This document shows positions 36,332 to 49,637 of a stretch of DNA of 64,000 nucleotides, in pieces. Positions within the stretch are counted from its first letter, which is position 1, and each line of letters starts with the position of its first letter. The notes under the pieces were generated by a model. That model saw only the letters and a program-made list of their open reading frames with translations, ran no database searches and was not told where the DNA came from. The position numbers and the translations under genes were made by a program. Source of the stretch: Isoetes taiwanensis (Eukaryota; Streptophyta; Lycopodiopsida; Isoetales; Isoetaceae). The DNA lies in the NCBI GenBank assembly GCA_021234155.1, contig JAJEKV010000660.1, positions 1 through 64,000 of the forward strand, read 5' to 3'.

Positions 36332-38093
36332 AACTACTACTGAGAAGAAGGATTTTTACGATGCTTCTTTTTAGCCCGTCTTGCGGTGAAGCGGTGCCCC
36401 CGACCGAGTCATATGGAACAAGAGCGAGCGGGTTATCTGTGAGTGCAACCTTAGCATCCAAATCCACCGCATCCGCCCACGAGCGTACCCGAACGACCTT
36501 ATCCAGTTCCATCCCCTCCGAGGAGGCTTGGGTGGATACTGCATCAGAGTCTGACGGCTGCACCAGCCGCTCCTCAACCAGTCCCGAGCCCATCTGTAGG
36601 GATTGCCGCTGCTCTGCCCGTTCCTGAAGCCGTTGGATGTGAAGCAACTTCTGGACCACCGTCTGCGGAGATACCGATCCCTGCCCCATTGGCACGGCCG
36701 CCGGCCCATTATTCGTGATAGACCACAGCGGTCTATCCGGCACCGAGGCCGGCTGGGCCCTGGCTAAAGGGGCCTCCACCACCGGCCGAGTTTGGGACCC
36801 GTCCTGCGGTCTCGTGGAGCCCCCGGTACTGACGCGGGCCTGCACTCCGGAAGCGAGCCTGCAAAGACCTGGAGGGCGGAAAACATTCTCTGAATCTCTG
36901 CCCCATTCAACAGCCTGAGGGAAAACCGAAAGTACCAGTCTCCGCTCCTAACAGTCACAGAGGGAGGCAATGGACTATCCGCGGGTAGAGCCACACAAAT
37001 CTTAGGCTCCCGAACTATGGAGTGAGCAATATGGCCGCCGATCCCATTGGCAATCGCAATCATGAATTCTGGCAACAACGTATCCGTGGGAAGATCAATT
37101 ACCTGAAACCAACACGGGATCTTCAGGGCCGACAAGGACCGAGCACTCACCCCAGGAGTGTAATGCTGATAAATCAGGTAATTCCCCCACATGAGGTCGA
37201 CCCCTCTCGCTACGATCCTCTCCAGTACCGGGGGCGCATCGAACATGAGGAGGAAGAAATTGTTCCCCAGAAACTCGAGGACTGAAATGGCGAGATCCCC
37301 AACCGCTTGAAGTGAGCCTGCAGCCATCCGCCAACTCTCCTGGTGTCCAGCACTCCAGTATAGTACACCAGCACTGCGCACAAGACTAGATTGGAAATAG
37401 ATTTGAGGTGCTGCTGATGATCTAGCTCAACTATGGCAGCCGGAGGGCCGATGGGGTCCACCTGCAACTCCCTCCTGTTGTGCTGATTCAAGAGGGCCAA
37501 AGCCTCTTCCATTCGGTAAGTGTCGGCCGGTGCCACGGTGTGCCGGATCCATTCTGAGAACCGTGGACGTGAGAGCCGGCTCACCGTATCGTTCATCCGC
37601 CATGCAGGTCCCGCCGTACTAACTCCATGCCCCTCACCCGCACGCCTCCCCAGACTTGGGCTATCCGGAGCTGACGGCTTATGTAGATATTATGGCATAC
37701 CAACGGAGGCGAACTACACATCGGCTCTGCCACTGCAAAGGGATCCTCCGGCAACGTAGAGACAGGCGAGTTTGGACTGGCAAACGGAGTTACTGTCTCA
37801 AGTGGCGGCATGCTGCTCGGGACCTCAGATCCTGGTTGCCCCGCAGCTTGTACATCCCCAGCACGAGGACTTCTTGCCTGAACCCCGCCCTGTAGGCTAA
37901 GTACCGAGGGTGCTCCCTGACCTGCGGGGGGATGTGTCGTTCCCTCCATCTCACAGACCTCCGTAGGGCCCCGCCCAGACCCTGGCTGCTGCACAAAACC
38001 AAGAAGAGGGCAGCCTGCTCCTTTCTTGTCTCCGATCTCCACAGGCCCTCGTCCAGACCCTGGCTGCTGTGCACAACCCAGAGAGGATAACAA
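36246..38093 (-). pseudogene. LINE ORF1 (DUF4283-type, nucleic-acid-binding)
   Basis: The 5' part (38093-37593) has a repeated QQPGSGRGP motif about 23 residues apart. The frame then shifts, and 37596-37210 and 37381-36764 carry the DUF4283-like domain: FFLLMFDAPPVLERI, GNYLIYQHYTPG, LKIPCWFQVIDLPTDTLLPE. A proline/glutamine-rich C-terminal part follows (36845-36246). ORF1 proteins coat the LINE RNA. No CCHC knuckle is evident. At least one frameshift separates the parts. Confidence 0.75.
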
Positions 38094-39104
38094 CTTATTC
38101 GATTGTTTTACGGATATATGGTCTATGGTTTCAGGAATTTTTATTTTTACATCTATATCAAATCCCCCTGGAACCCCCTATTATTTTGCTACATATTCAC
38201 AGAGTAATTTGAATTGCCCTGATCTGTGCCGAATTTGGTTCAGAGGCCTTTTCAAATCAAGTACATGTTCCAGAGTCCAGCTTCATGGCCAGGAACGTGT
38301 TGATACCATTGTTCATACAATTATCCAACCTTCTCTCTTTGGTCCCCAACGACCTTCCATAGTTGATGAGAGGAGGTGGTCATTAAATGAGACATTTGAT
38401 TCTCATAGACCATTGTTAGAGGAGCATTCCTTAGTGCAGCTTCATTGGCATGTACAATCTTTGTGAAAGCAGTCTTTGCCAAAGATGTCCAATGAAAGAG
38501 AGTTCCAGAAACATGCCATTCCACATGGTCTCATGCATGCTTTAAACATACAGGTTGTCTACACTCTGTGACTAGATACGAACTATTCATTCTAAGGGAT
38601 GTATGACTGCTATATCCATGGCTTTGTCTATTTTGAGATGGACAAAACTGTTACATTTAATCCTTACAATGATTGATGGTTCTTATTGGTTAGACATATA
38701 TGGGGATAGTTGATATCTCGGTGCAAACTTCACAATCACATTTATGGCCATAGGAAAGCATTATATTGAGATGGGAATCTGCAATGCACAGAAGAACAAA
38801 AGCATTAATACTAGACTGGCGAGCAAAACCTAGCTTTCTCAACGTCTGGTACTAGAGCCTTGAATATGCATTATACAAGTCGTATCGATACAGGCAGAGG
38901 ACGATTTGAATATGGATGAAGCTTTGCATGTCTTTATTGATATCATGCATATGCATGAGTGTGGAGTTGGCTCAGCTTCTAGGGTGGGGATTGCACGATA
39001 GTTCTTTAACTTTCTAAGTCAATTACATATTCTTTAGCATGGAAACCACCTCAGAGGGACTAGTTTCTTAGTGCAAGAGAACATTTCTTCTCTTCAACCA
39101 TCTA
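38094..39104. other. Unassigned sequence between LINE and Helitron 3
   Basis: A plus-strand ORF (38026-38466) crosses the LINE edge and shows no motif. Minus-strand open segments around 38321-38524 (HWTSLAKTAFTKIVHANEAA) may be a gene fragment but I do not recognise it. Confidence 0.3.
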
Positions 39105-40713
39105 TCTATATATAATAATAAAGGCGTTTTGTGATAGTCTGTGCGCATTTTTGGCCGTTCATTTTGTTACCTTTTTTTTTTATCCTTAGATTTTTCGGTT
39201 TTGTTTCTTCTGCTTCGAAAATAGTGAAACGGCGTAATCCGTTCTATGGCATGATATTTTTGTTTTCTTATGGATGCGGTACTGCCTGGCCATCCATCGC
39301 TCTGTTTTTTTCTTTCTGATTCTATGTTCTTGTAGTCGGATTGAGGCGTGCCTTTTGAATGGCCAAGGTTATATTTTCGAACAGGTTTCACAGATTGCAA
39401 AAGTTTGGACAGTTTTATGCCACAAAGGGGAGAGAACAATATCGTTTGTATGCCTAATCCGCATCCCTAGGATGCACGCTACAGTATTTTTCCGGCACCA
39501 ACCTCGAATAACAGCATTTTGCAGAACGCTTCCATATTTGGGCTCCAGTTTTCAAGTTGCCAAGGTAAGTTTTGCCGACTTGCAATGTAGAGTTTGTGCA
39601 TGGTTTTTTGCACCTTAATCCCTCATCCAAGCGGCAGGGCAAAACATTTAGACAATATCCACATAGTTGGATGCCAAAATTCCATAGGCTGCAAGATTTA
39701 TCTGTTGGAGCATTGGCAGAAGGTTTTGGCTGTTAGCCCTGTGGATTGCCACGATGATAGCATTATTCACGTGGAAATTCTTTTAATATCACTATGAAGA
39801 TGCATTTGAGATCTTGGGCTACTCTATGTGCACTGCAAAAGGAGCAGCAGAAACTTTGAAACGGAACATGGCACTCATTCTTCTCCCATTCTTCTCCCAG
39901 TCTGCAGAAATACAATTTCATGGTTATGGTCCATGGTATGAAGCACGATAGGGAAATCCTTTTTACTATTCTTAATGCTTGCTACCAGTTCTGTCGATTA
40001 TCGTCACTATCCTGGTAAGTTTCCTTGCATTTCTTCTTCCTGTTCTGTTTCGTTTGAACTCATTTACAGCTCTCATTCCCATAATGCTAGATGCTTAGCA
40101 CCTGGCTGCTTCCAAACTGCCCATTTATTGCTCGCTTTAAGGCCTCTATGTACATATTATCTAAAATTCCATTGCTGGCATTTGAAGCATTTGGCTGGCT
40201 GGCATTTGAAGCATTTGGCTGGCTGGCCCTGCATTTGTTGAACCCTCATGTAGCTTAGTTTTACCTTGATACTCCTCCATTGTTGTCCTCTCAACTTAGC
40301 AATTTAAGTTTTTAGTGGCACTGGAAGCTTTTGCTGTTTACTCATTATGCATCTATTTGGCTAACCAGAATGGACATAATATGACATTGCTTCACTTGCC
40401 GTCTTCAAGCAAATAGATGCAAAATGAATACAAGGAATTCCGCCTCTTGGTAGATTTTTGTTGTTCTTGTAGATGCCTCGTATTGTTAGATACTTTCGTT
40501 TCTGAGGAATAAAATCAAGATCCAGTGCTGATGGATGACAGCTGGTTCAGGAATTGTATAATGCCTTGGAATTGCTTATGAGTCTAGAGTTAAATATGCT
40601 TTCTGAAGTGAAACCATTCTTCTCAACATATTTAGTATGGTAGAATTTGGTGTACATGGATGCTTGCATAACCTTTGCTTAGTAAATGAGTTTGTCACTG
40701 TTGGTATATGCAG

Positions 40714-40985
40714 ATTATATACAGAGATCGCAAGTCATCTAATATTCTTCTGGACAACAATTTTAGTCCAAAGCTGTCAGATTTTGGGTTTGCCAGGCAA
40801 GGCCCTAGATTTGGTGACACCCATGTCTCTACCGCGGTATGTGGACATTTTCCTGTTCAACTTCCTTTTATGAATAAGATATACCTAAAGCCTGTTTGTT
40901 AGCTTACCTTTTATTGATTCGAGGCAGCCACATAAAAGCATAAATCGTTGGTTATGTGCAGGTTGTTGGAACCGTTGGTTGTGCC
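40714..40985 (+). pseudogene. Captured receptor-like cytoplasmic kinase (RLCK-VII/PBL-type) exons
   Basis: Exon 40714-40836 is preceded by TGCAG and followed by GTATGT. It reads [20 protein letters not shown] then [12 protein letters not shown] and THVSTA. These are kinase subdomains VIb (YRD with catalytic D) and VII (DFG). The next exon begins at 40962 after an AG with VVGTVGCA, where active kinases have VVGTxGYAAPEY. The reading then fails. Only a small catalytic-loop segment is present, so no active enzyme is made. Confidence 0.85.
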
Positions 40986-42231
40986 ATTGATTTAATTGAA
41001 CTTTCTAACAACCACATAGTAAATCAGGTGGCCATGAGAGAAGCATTGGTCTGAGCATTCATTGGGGGTTAAGTGTAATGCCTCTGACCTTAATGATATT
41101 CCAAAAGCTTCTTACCCGTTTTAGAATTCCATACTTTTACATTTTGTCCTTTATGTATTTGGTCTTGAGCTTTCTTTGGATAGGATGTTCTTTCTAACTA
41201 TGTTTTCTTAAGCAGTTGATGGGGACCTTTTTTTTCAAAACCTCATGAAAGACGTATTAACAGTGACCAACTACGTAAATGCACCATGCCAATGGTTGCT
41301 ATATGCGCCTTGCTAAAGGATTTGAAAAGATTCTTTTACGTTTGAGGAAGAAATATATGAAGGATAGGACACATTTGGTTGTGCATATTGGATTTGTCTC
41401 CCTTTTTTGGTAAGAATAACTAAAGTACGGGTGTTAGTAACTTTGTGAGCACTAGCATTTGCATGTCCATGTTTACTTGCTATGCACACTTATGATTTAA
41501 TACTTTTGGCAGGAAACTTCTTTTGGTCCTCTAGCCCTTTGAATGGTTGTGCATGCTCTACAACATCTATCACAACAATGGAAAAAAAGTGTTAGGTTTG
41601 CGAGCACCAACTCAAAGTGCACAGTATGCAGACTGAGTAAGAATTCTTACTGGCTATGGTAGCAGGTAGGAGTTTATGATGCCATATATTTCCTCGAGCT
41701 AGACGTAATAAGGAGCAGGATATGCATGAGGATATTTATTGCCATGAGGATATGCGTCAATTTGTGATGAGGACTTTAATATCCTACTAAAGCCCTTACA
41801 TCTATAGTTTTGTACTATCCAAGTTTAACACTGCCTCTAATTAGAAATTGTACTCCAAATTTCTAGAGTTTCTTGTGTCTAACCCTTAAGTCTTTCAATA
41901 GATATCTGGGCAGTGCGCCAAATGTTTGAGCCAATCCATAATAGATAGCAAGTTCTTTCAGCTAACCCATGGCAAACAACAAGGCCTTTTAGAAAATTTT
42001 CAATAATTTCTGGAAATGGGAGTCTGCTAACTTAAACTTACTGCCATAGTAATTGAAGCCTCATTATTATTCTATGACTGGGCAGAAAACTTACAACACT
42101 ATTGGATCCAGGACAGATCTAGAGATGAATCTTGCAGTGGGATTGGAAACTATGTGAAAAATGTATAGGGATAGGTTAAATACAAGCAAGTTGTATAAAA
42201 AGACTATTCTCATACTATTTATCTGCTGCAG

Positions 42232-42511
42232 ACGACCACCAAAAGCAGAGAAAGCCGCAACATTGAGTAATGCAGTTCGTGTACTGACACAACTTCATGC
42301 AGAACCTCAGTAGTTAAAAGAGTCGAACAAATAGTTTCTGAGATTCCATAAAAGAATTCAAGGTACCATTTTATCATTAGCTTAACAGTACTATTATAAC
42401 TGCACTATTTGTTTATTATCCATGCTGTGCCTTGGTGCAAACTGAGAAGAACAGACATCACGATGAGAAACTTAATTTGAAGGCAGAGAAGGAACGATTG
42501 GACAAGCCAAA
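42232..42511 (+). pseudogene. Captured bHLH transcription factor exons (ILR3/bHLH-IVc-like)
   Basis: The first exon (42232-42312, after CTGCAG) reads PPKAEKAATLSNAVRVLTQL, the helix 2 end of the bHLH in ILR3/bHLH105-type iron-response regulators (PKTDKAAILSDAVRMVNQLR). The second (about 42439-42511) reads TEKNRHHDEKLNLKAEKERL, matching the adjoining leucine-zipper-like helix of the same proteins. The intron between keeps GT/AG-like borders only partly. The basic DNA-contacting region is not present. Confidence 0.8.
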
Positions 42512-44550
42512 TCCTTTAACTGTTTATCCAGGCACGGCCATATGGCAATGGTGGATAGAATAACAAAACTGCAAAGGTTTACCAGCCATGAAGCTAAAAT
42601 TACCACTTTTAAATTCTCATCAATGCCAGGTACTCGAACCACTGATTTGTGAGCACTATAGTTAATGTCCCAAGTGTGAAAAGGTTTCAGTCATTTTTGT
42701 TCGGACCGATTCTTTGAGGATCAAAGATAAAGATGCGGCTTGGTGTTCAATCATAAGGTATAAGATAACGTTAACAACCGAAAGTGCAAAATTTGCTACG
42801 ACAAAGTAATCGCTAAAGAACCATCAAATTAAGTAATTTCTGTACTATTACATATACAGGATTGCTAAAATTCTTTGGTTTTCTTGATACCGTGGTATAA
42901 AATAGTATGCAACTTCGATACATCAACGGATAAAAAATAAATTGGAAAACATAGCAAAGGTAAATCACGAGAATCCACAATAACGCTATTGGTATGACAA
43001 GAAACAGATCGGTCTACTTCTCTACATCTTATAAAAGATAAACAAACTTGACATTGTTAATTTGTCTAAACTTGTTGATTCCAACGATTAACATGCAAAT
43101 GTGGTTTCCCTTTAAAGAAAAGGGTTCTAATGATTTGACTCAAATTTAACACATTTGCTAGACAAGTAAATACATCTACTAGGCATTGTAACTTTGAACA
43201 TCCTAACGGATAACATACCTTCAACATTGAAAATTTGGCTCCTTCTCATCATCAAAGTTTACAAAGATGTATGCAGGCGACAACATTGGCACCAGGTTGA
43301 TTATACTTAGATATTTTTGCAACAATGCCCGGTCGTACCATGCATCAATGATATTGTAATAGGCAAGAAAGGTAGTAAGCATTCTATTACAAGAAAAAGC
43401 TAGAAACATAGCTTGATGGTTCCTTTTTTCCAATATACTTGAGCAAGAAAGGCAAAACTTATATTCCCCATTGTAATAATCTTGGCCAATGCAAGTATAC
43501 TCATATAGCTAGGGTAATAGAACTGATCCCCAAAGGATTTGAGTGCCTAATACTTTAGCATTTATCTTCACAGCAATATAGAAAAGACATCGTATAGGAA
43601 TATATAATTTTAGAGACTATATAATATATGCAAAGGATTGCTATACACATAGCTCTCACTTGACTATACTGTTGATATTAATCTAAATCAACCAGGCCAA
43701 GGTGGCAAAATCTTTTTGAAGACTTCCATTTACGTTTTTTTCAATATTTTTAAAAGACATCCACGGAAACGGCTTTCCGGACACTAGAAAACATGTATTC
43801 CTTGAAAATGAAGTTTGTGACCTTTCATGTCCTAAGGTCCCTTGTTGCATAAGGTCTTTTATGCCTTTAGTAGGAAGCTTAACTAATTCATTATATGTGC
43901 CAAGCCATCTAACTTGATGTTGTTCCCAAGGATGACTACTATATTGGCAAATAAATTGAACACATTGTTTATGAATTACTTTTTGCTTCCAATAGGCATT
44001 AGTTGGGATCCCATGGACGTAAAAAATTCATCTTATATTTATATCATACAAATGTTTTCTTCGATCTAGGTCAATGTGCACCCCAACATATTAAAATTAT
44101 ATCGAGAGAGATTGCATATGCTAAATCAATAGGTCCACGAAGCTCAACAATGAAAAAAGCCTCTACAACATAATCAACTCTGATTACTATCCGCATAATA
44201 CAAAAATACAACATAACGAGGTATTATACCGTCCACACTACAAAACAATATGAAATGGAACTCTAATTAACATCAATGATGATAAATAAAACCTCATAGA
44301 ACCTCAACTTGTCCATTGCGCAGATTTTTGCAATTAATAATTGTCGGTTGTTTTCATGCATTGTAATGCTCTAATTTGCAATTATGTGATAGATCTATTA
44401 CGATTCTATGACTTCTTCCTAATGCAACGTTTATGCAATCTAAAAATGGCATGATTGAGCTGAAAACCAAGGAAACCATTGCATGAAGAATACAACAATA
44501 ATGTCGTCAACCCTTTTTTATATTAAATTTTAAGTTTAATCCCGACAAAA

Positions 44551-44567
44551 GCCCAGCAACGCTGGGC
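44551..44567 (+). repeat. Helitron 3 3'-terminal hairpin
   Basis: GCCCAGCAACGCTGGGC has a 7-bp perfect stem and a 3-nt loop, seven nucleotides before CTAG at 44575-44578. Confidence 0.88.
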
Positions 44568-44578
44568 ACTTTTTCTAG

Positions 44579-45950
44579 TAGGGATGATAAAGGAAGCAAG
44601 TCTCCAAAAGAAATTGCCAATCTACAAGGGAGCCACAACAATTATTCTAGATCATTGGTCTTCTAAACCCTTCGATTATCTATGTCTAGATAATCTAAGT
44701 AGCACATTTATGTCTTTATTGGATTTATTTGTTTTGGGCTTCCATACCTTGTTATATTGTTTGAGCTTCTTGTCCATGGCTTTATTGCTTCAAATATCAG
44801 CTTGTCAGAGGATAATTCTTTTCAACAATCAGCTATGTTTTAATCTCAATTACTCTTCATCTAACAAGCATGGCTGAAAGGAGCTTCTGTTCTTGTTGTT
44901 TTAGTTAGAAATTTAACCTTTTTTCAATTGGATTGTTTTGCTCATATACTATTGCTTATTACTTTGTGTTACTGTACCAATTCAAAAAACTTCTTCGGCA
45001 ACTACAAAGGGTTGGGATCGATCTCTCGTCCAAATCCGAGGAAGTTTTTGTGCATCAACAACAAGAAGACGAAATGTCAAATCAATTTTTTTTTTCTTTT
45101 TTTTTTGCATCAGTTGGATCAGAAACGAGTGTTGATATTGCCTAATTGTCACAGAACAAATGATTGGATATGACATGATCATCGCCAAATAGCATGTTGC
45201 GTTTGAGATGGAGTAGCGGATGAAATAAATTTGGAAATGAAATTGATATAAGGTCCTTATTGCACCGAGGTTTACTTTACAAGGCAGTTGGGCTCCAGCC
45301 AGACCACATTTATAACATATTCTTTGTTGGCATCTGTGCATTTTGATCTTTTATATCTATATTCATTGTACTATACCATTTTCAGTTTTCTTCTCATATT
45401 TCTCTTGTTTTATGATAGGTTCATGATAGTATCCAATAGCATACGCATCTATGTATTATTAAATTCACAGTTCTAGATTCACATGTTCATAATTTTATTC
45501 TCTACCAAGTAGCAAGTTATTAAAACGATGTCTTTCTAAGTGGACCATGATCTCACTCCATTGTAGCAAAAGTCATGGCGTCGAGAACTTGCATGCGTGA
45601 GGGATATGCAACAGGTCGATTGTTACGAACAAAAGTTAGCAAGTAAACAAAAGATCAAACATCTAGCAAATTGACTCCAAAACTTAAAAGATTTCCATTC
45701 CAGACCTTCAGCCCAAAGCTCACTATCCAATCGGGCTCGCAAAAACCAGAATCTCCAAGACAGTCCATGCACAATTTACGTTAAGGAACAAGAAGGGAGT
45801 TTGGAAGATCAACCCTTAGAGAATCATGTCTAAAGTTCATGGGGATGAGAAGGACATTTGAACGGTTCAAAAGATTGACAAAGAGATTGACAAGAAATCA
45901 TGATATATAGGACCAGAAGGAGAAGGAGGAGGATCTGAATCTCAATAAGC
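44579..45950. other. Unassigned sequence with weak open frames
   Basis: A plus-strand frame at about 44990-45145 reads LLRQLQRVGIDLSSKSEEVF then HQQQEDEMSN, followed by a homopolymer-rich low-complexity stretch. It could be a gene fragment but no family is recognised. Nothing else stands out. Confidence 0.3.
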
Positions 45951-45959
45951 GCACTTCTT

Positions 45960-46113
45960 CCCCGTATATGGAGATCAAGGAGCCTTTTTCAAAAATTTAA
46001 AGGTACGTCAGCCATTTTTTGGGTCTCAACCTTTTCCAAGGTTCCATAAATATCTCAATGGTTCAAATGTAACTAGCTTATCCTTGCTTTCTGAACCACT
46101 TTCCGAGCACTAC
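45960..46113 (-). repeat. Left copy of a duplicated segment, probable 3' LTR of an older element
   Basis: About 155 bp ('gagatcaaggagcc', 'ttccataaatatctcaatgg', 'gagcactaccatatca') are repeated at about 60755-60925. Read on the minus strand the copy starts TGATATGG, and directly before it stands GAAGTGGAGGAAT, a good polypurine tract. This would make it the 3' LTR of a minus-strand element into which the Gypsy at 47365-60504 later inserted. The other LTR border is not defined. Confidence 0.5.
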
Positions 46114-47359
46114 CATATCAATTCCTCCACTTCATGGATTGATCATCCTCCATCAAGGAATCATATGGCAAATTAATATAACCAAACCCATAGTTATAAC
46201 CATGTGACTCCACAGTTAGAAATAATCAAGTCCAACCCTTTAGCCTAAAAGTTCCCAATTGTAACCCTTTAAGCTAATTTTTTTTTTTTAAATCAAGTCC
46301 ATGGTTTCAGCCCCAGTTGAGTCCACAACTAGAAAATTTCAGAGCAAGCCCTTAAGGCTAAAAATAATCAAGTCCAACCCTTTAAACTAAAAATGTATCA
46401 AGATCAACTATTACGCTGCAGTCAATTAGCAATCACATGCACTCACAAATACCCTGTTAGTTTATAATCGCAAACGCTTAAAACTTAGGTTGCTCCATGT
46501 GTCAATAAAGGGTAAGAATATTTTCCAAATCTATTCCCTATAATGATCTCCATGTTCTGCGAAACCTCAATCATCACATTGAACCTGCAAACCCAACCAA
46601 TATGGTATGGTTCTTCAGGTTATGCAAATAATTGCACATATCACCTAACATGGGTTCAACAAAATTTCCCAGCCAATGTGCTAAAGTAAATTTCGTTAGC
46701 ATTGAACCATTACACTCATATCCAATATGCAGGAGAGCTTTATTTTAAATTAAACGTCAAGATTACTCAGCAAGCTTTCCCCCCTTTTTTTGCAAGAAGA
46801 GTTTAAGATTAGAGTTTAACTTTGGATCGTCCCTCATAAAACTACATTAGTTCTTGAAATGCACTCGTTGCTAAACCACAACTATTAACATCTAAATTTT
46901 TAGTTCACATGATAAGCTTATTCAGAACTCCAAATATTGAACAGTTCTTCATGGGGCCGTCTAGACAAAATTCAAAGTTTGTATCAAGATTTCAAGGATA
47001 AGATTTTATCACTAGCATAAGCATACGCTTACTGTTCAACATTTTTTATCCCTTTTATAGTCCAAGCAACCTTTATTTTTCTTTTAAGATAGATATCAAA
47101 ACCTTCAAAGGGCAAAATTTAACTTAGGGCAATTGCATTGTAAATAACATCTTATAGGGCAATTAGAATTTCAAAAACTCAGATTGCCGAAGGTTGTTTG
47201 ATGTGCTCTGATTTGTCATACAGATATGGATTAGAAAACGACCTTCATTGACAAATCTGCTTGTAGAAGTTAGAAATCGGTCAAGGCCTCGAAACTTTTC
47301 AAGATGCCAAGCTGTTTTTACAATTGCATTCGACAAAACTATGCTATGGCTTTAGGATG
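46114..47359. repeat. Noncoding sequence with degenerate 'aagtccaaccctttaa' repeats
   Basis: Between about 46220 and 46400 the motif 'aatcaagtccaaccctttaa' and shortened variants recur several times. No ORF of note. This would be the interior of the older LTR element if that reading is right. Confidence 0.45.
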
Positions 47360-47364
47360 GCTGA

Positions 47365-48968
47365 TGTGACGCTCCCAGAATATATACGACCCTTGGACGT
47401 ATACATACGGGGACTTTCCCCTCCCATGGCAACCATCTCACCATGAGCAGGGCCCTCCGTCTATTCCAGGCCATCTATGAAATGAGGCCCGAAAGAAGGA
47501 CACGAAGGGGTCATTCGGCCCACGCCTTCAGTGGGACTCCTACGTCGCGGAAGCATGAATACAAGGGTTAGCACACAGCATGAACATACATAAATAACCA
47601 CCACGAAGGGTGGCATCCATCTAATATACCAACAAAGTAGAATATGCATCTAATCCCTCACGAAAACACCCGGAACCCGGGTTCTACCCGGCTCGGACTC
47701 GCGTGAGGATCGACCACTTTGGGCCTCAAGGGATCGTGCCATCGAAGTCTTGGCATGGCGCTATCGGCATAGAACATTGGTGGGGTTGACCACTCCATCC
47801 GCCCCTCCCTGCACACTTTGCGGATGGGTGGGATTCATGCTATGGCTTTGCTATAGCCTTCCTGAGACGCATAAACTCGGGGCATCACCCTCCGGAGCCT
47901 ACCTGTGTTCATGGCGCCTTGGTCCGATGAGGCAGGTCGGGAGGCGTCCCCTTCGAAGAATCACAGTGGTTCCATGGGTGAGCTAGAGAATACGTGTCGC
48001 ATCAGACCCCCCGCATCCCGTGCAGAATTTACTCACCCTAAATCTACTCAAAGTGCATGGTGCTCCATACGGATCACACCTCTACACCGGGGAGTGTCGG
48101 ACCCATACCCGGCCCTCAACGTGACCCTGGCCATCGCCTAGCCCATCAGAGGGAGTCTCGGGGAGCCTTGTATGCTCATGCAAGACCCCACCCCTCATGT
48201 CACCTTGTGTTCCTTGTGCGGTGCTAAGCCGCACCATAGCATCTAGGACCCGGTGGGTTCTTGTGCACGAGCCGCATTTAATGGGACTCTAGAGTAGCCA
48301 TCTACGCAGCATACTACAATACACCTGCCTGCAGGTCTCTACCCCGTAATCCCCGCTTTGAGTCGATTAAACAAAGAGCTAACAATCCATCCTTTCAGAG
48401 TAGAAACCAGAATTGAATATAAAGAGAACTTGTTTGTACAATCAAGGGTTAGTTTCTATGATTGATTCACAAAGAGAACAGAGAGAGACGGACACAACCA
48501 AATGTTAACTAGAATTCACATAGCCACCTACCTGAATTCGGGCCGGACTCCGCTTCCATGGGGCCTCCATCTTCGGGAGTTGAGAATTCAGCTGTTACTT
48601 CTGAGGACGGCATCGCTATGGTGATCTTCGCAAGTGTCCGATGATGGCTCTCTCCCGCCTTCCTTGGTCGATCTTCGTGAGTCAATCCCGGGGATAGGGG
48701 TCAAGTTGGCATCCAAACTTGGCAATCCCCATGTCGCCTAATCGACAAAGGTGGCTTCCCAAATGGTAATTAGCCTAATTTCCTAGGTTATAGGTTATTA
48801 TTATTAATGTGTTAAATTAGCATAGCTAATTTAATCCTTTTAAGGTAAACCCCTAGGTTGCAATTAAGTTCCCATACCCCCATGGTAGCGCACCTTTAGG
48901 GAGTGACGTGCTTGTATTTGTGCGTGTCCCGTATAGTAGACCGAGTATAAATACATTGGAACGCCACA
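47365..48968 (-). repeat. Gypsy 3' LTR (minus-strand element)
   Basis: 1,604 bp, TGTGACG...CGCCACA; the ends form a short inverted repeat. It is preceded (on the minus strand) by the polypurine tract GAGGGGGAGAA. Confidence 0.93.
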
Positions 48969-48979
48969 TTCTCCCCCTC
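48969..48979 (-). other. Gypsy polypurine tract
   Basis: GAGGGGGAGAA (minus strand) directly precedes the 3' LTR. This, with the primer site at the opposite end, fixes the element's orientation. Confidence 0.8.
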
Positions 48980-49637
48980 ATAAAAATAATGTCCCCGGCA
49001 TTGGGGTTAGCTAGCTAATTGAATACATATCGTAAAGTAATGAATTAGCAAATGAAGTTAAGAATATAACATTAATACGTTGAGATTATAGTAATTCTGG
49101 ACAAGTAATACATTGAAGTCAAAATATCAAAAGTACAAGCACCAAGGTGCCCGATACAAACTTATGATCAAGGGAGTTTAGGACCCAAGTCCCATTTAAA
49201 ACATTCGACAAGCAAAAATCACACATGTAGACAAAACCAATACGGAAAAGTTGGGTCATCCCGGAAACCCTCTATACAAGGCGGTGACGATTTGTTCATG
49301 GGGCACACATAACCATATACCCGTAGGTTAATAATATGATTAAGTTGTGGTTGAAGGGACCACCCCTACAAATAAAAAAAAAAAAATATCTAGAAGGGAA
49401 TCTATCATGTGTACCGGCTTGCAATTCATTGTGGCATAAGGAATGGTGGAGTTCCCCGTATATAGAATGAATGAACTTGATCTATTTACTAGATGCTCTC
49501 CTAGCAATTCGCGGTCATGTCAACATCAACAATACACCCGCCCTAGAGAACGAAGGTGATCTCCTCATTGGTTATTATTATCATATACGATCGTCTACCC
49601 TCTAAAACATGATTCTCGGTCAATCAAGCCTTCAAGC
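48980..49637 (-). other. Gypsy noncoding 3' region
   Basis: AT-rich sequence between the chromodomain stop and the polypurine tract. No ORF and no similarity to other parts of the window noticed. Confidence 0.5.

Larger units (their letters stand above)
34141..38093 (-). mobile_element. L1-type LINE, degraded, 3' end missing
   Basis: The minus-strand order is ORF1 (38093-36246), endonuclease (36331-35672), then reverse transcriptase (35614-34141). The RT stops at the edge of the TRIM (34140) and does not continue beyond it, so the 3' part and poly(A) tail are lost. Multiple frameshifts and stops interrupt both ORFs. GC content is clearly higher than in its surroundings. Confidence 0.9.
39105..44578 (+). 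mobile_element. Helitron 3 (non-autonomous, plus strand, 5.5 kb) carrying kinase and bHLH exons
   Basis: The 5' end starts TCTATATATAATAATAAAGG after host A, very like known plant Helitron starts (TC at 39101 is an alternative). The 3' end is a perfect hairpin (44551-44567), seven nucleotides, then CTAG followed by host T at 44579. No target duplication is expected. Inside are exons of at least two unrelated genes in the Helitron's direction. No RepHel ORF is seen. Confidence 0.85.

Noticed and set aside
38026-38466. 146-codon plus-strand ORF
   Set aside because: It starts inside the LINE ORF1 on the opposite strand and crosses its end; no motif found.
40714-42511. Functional kinase or bHLH gene
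   Set aside because: Only short exon pieces remain, with the neighbouring exons missing and frames broken, inside a Helitron.
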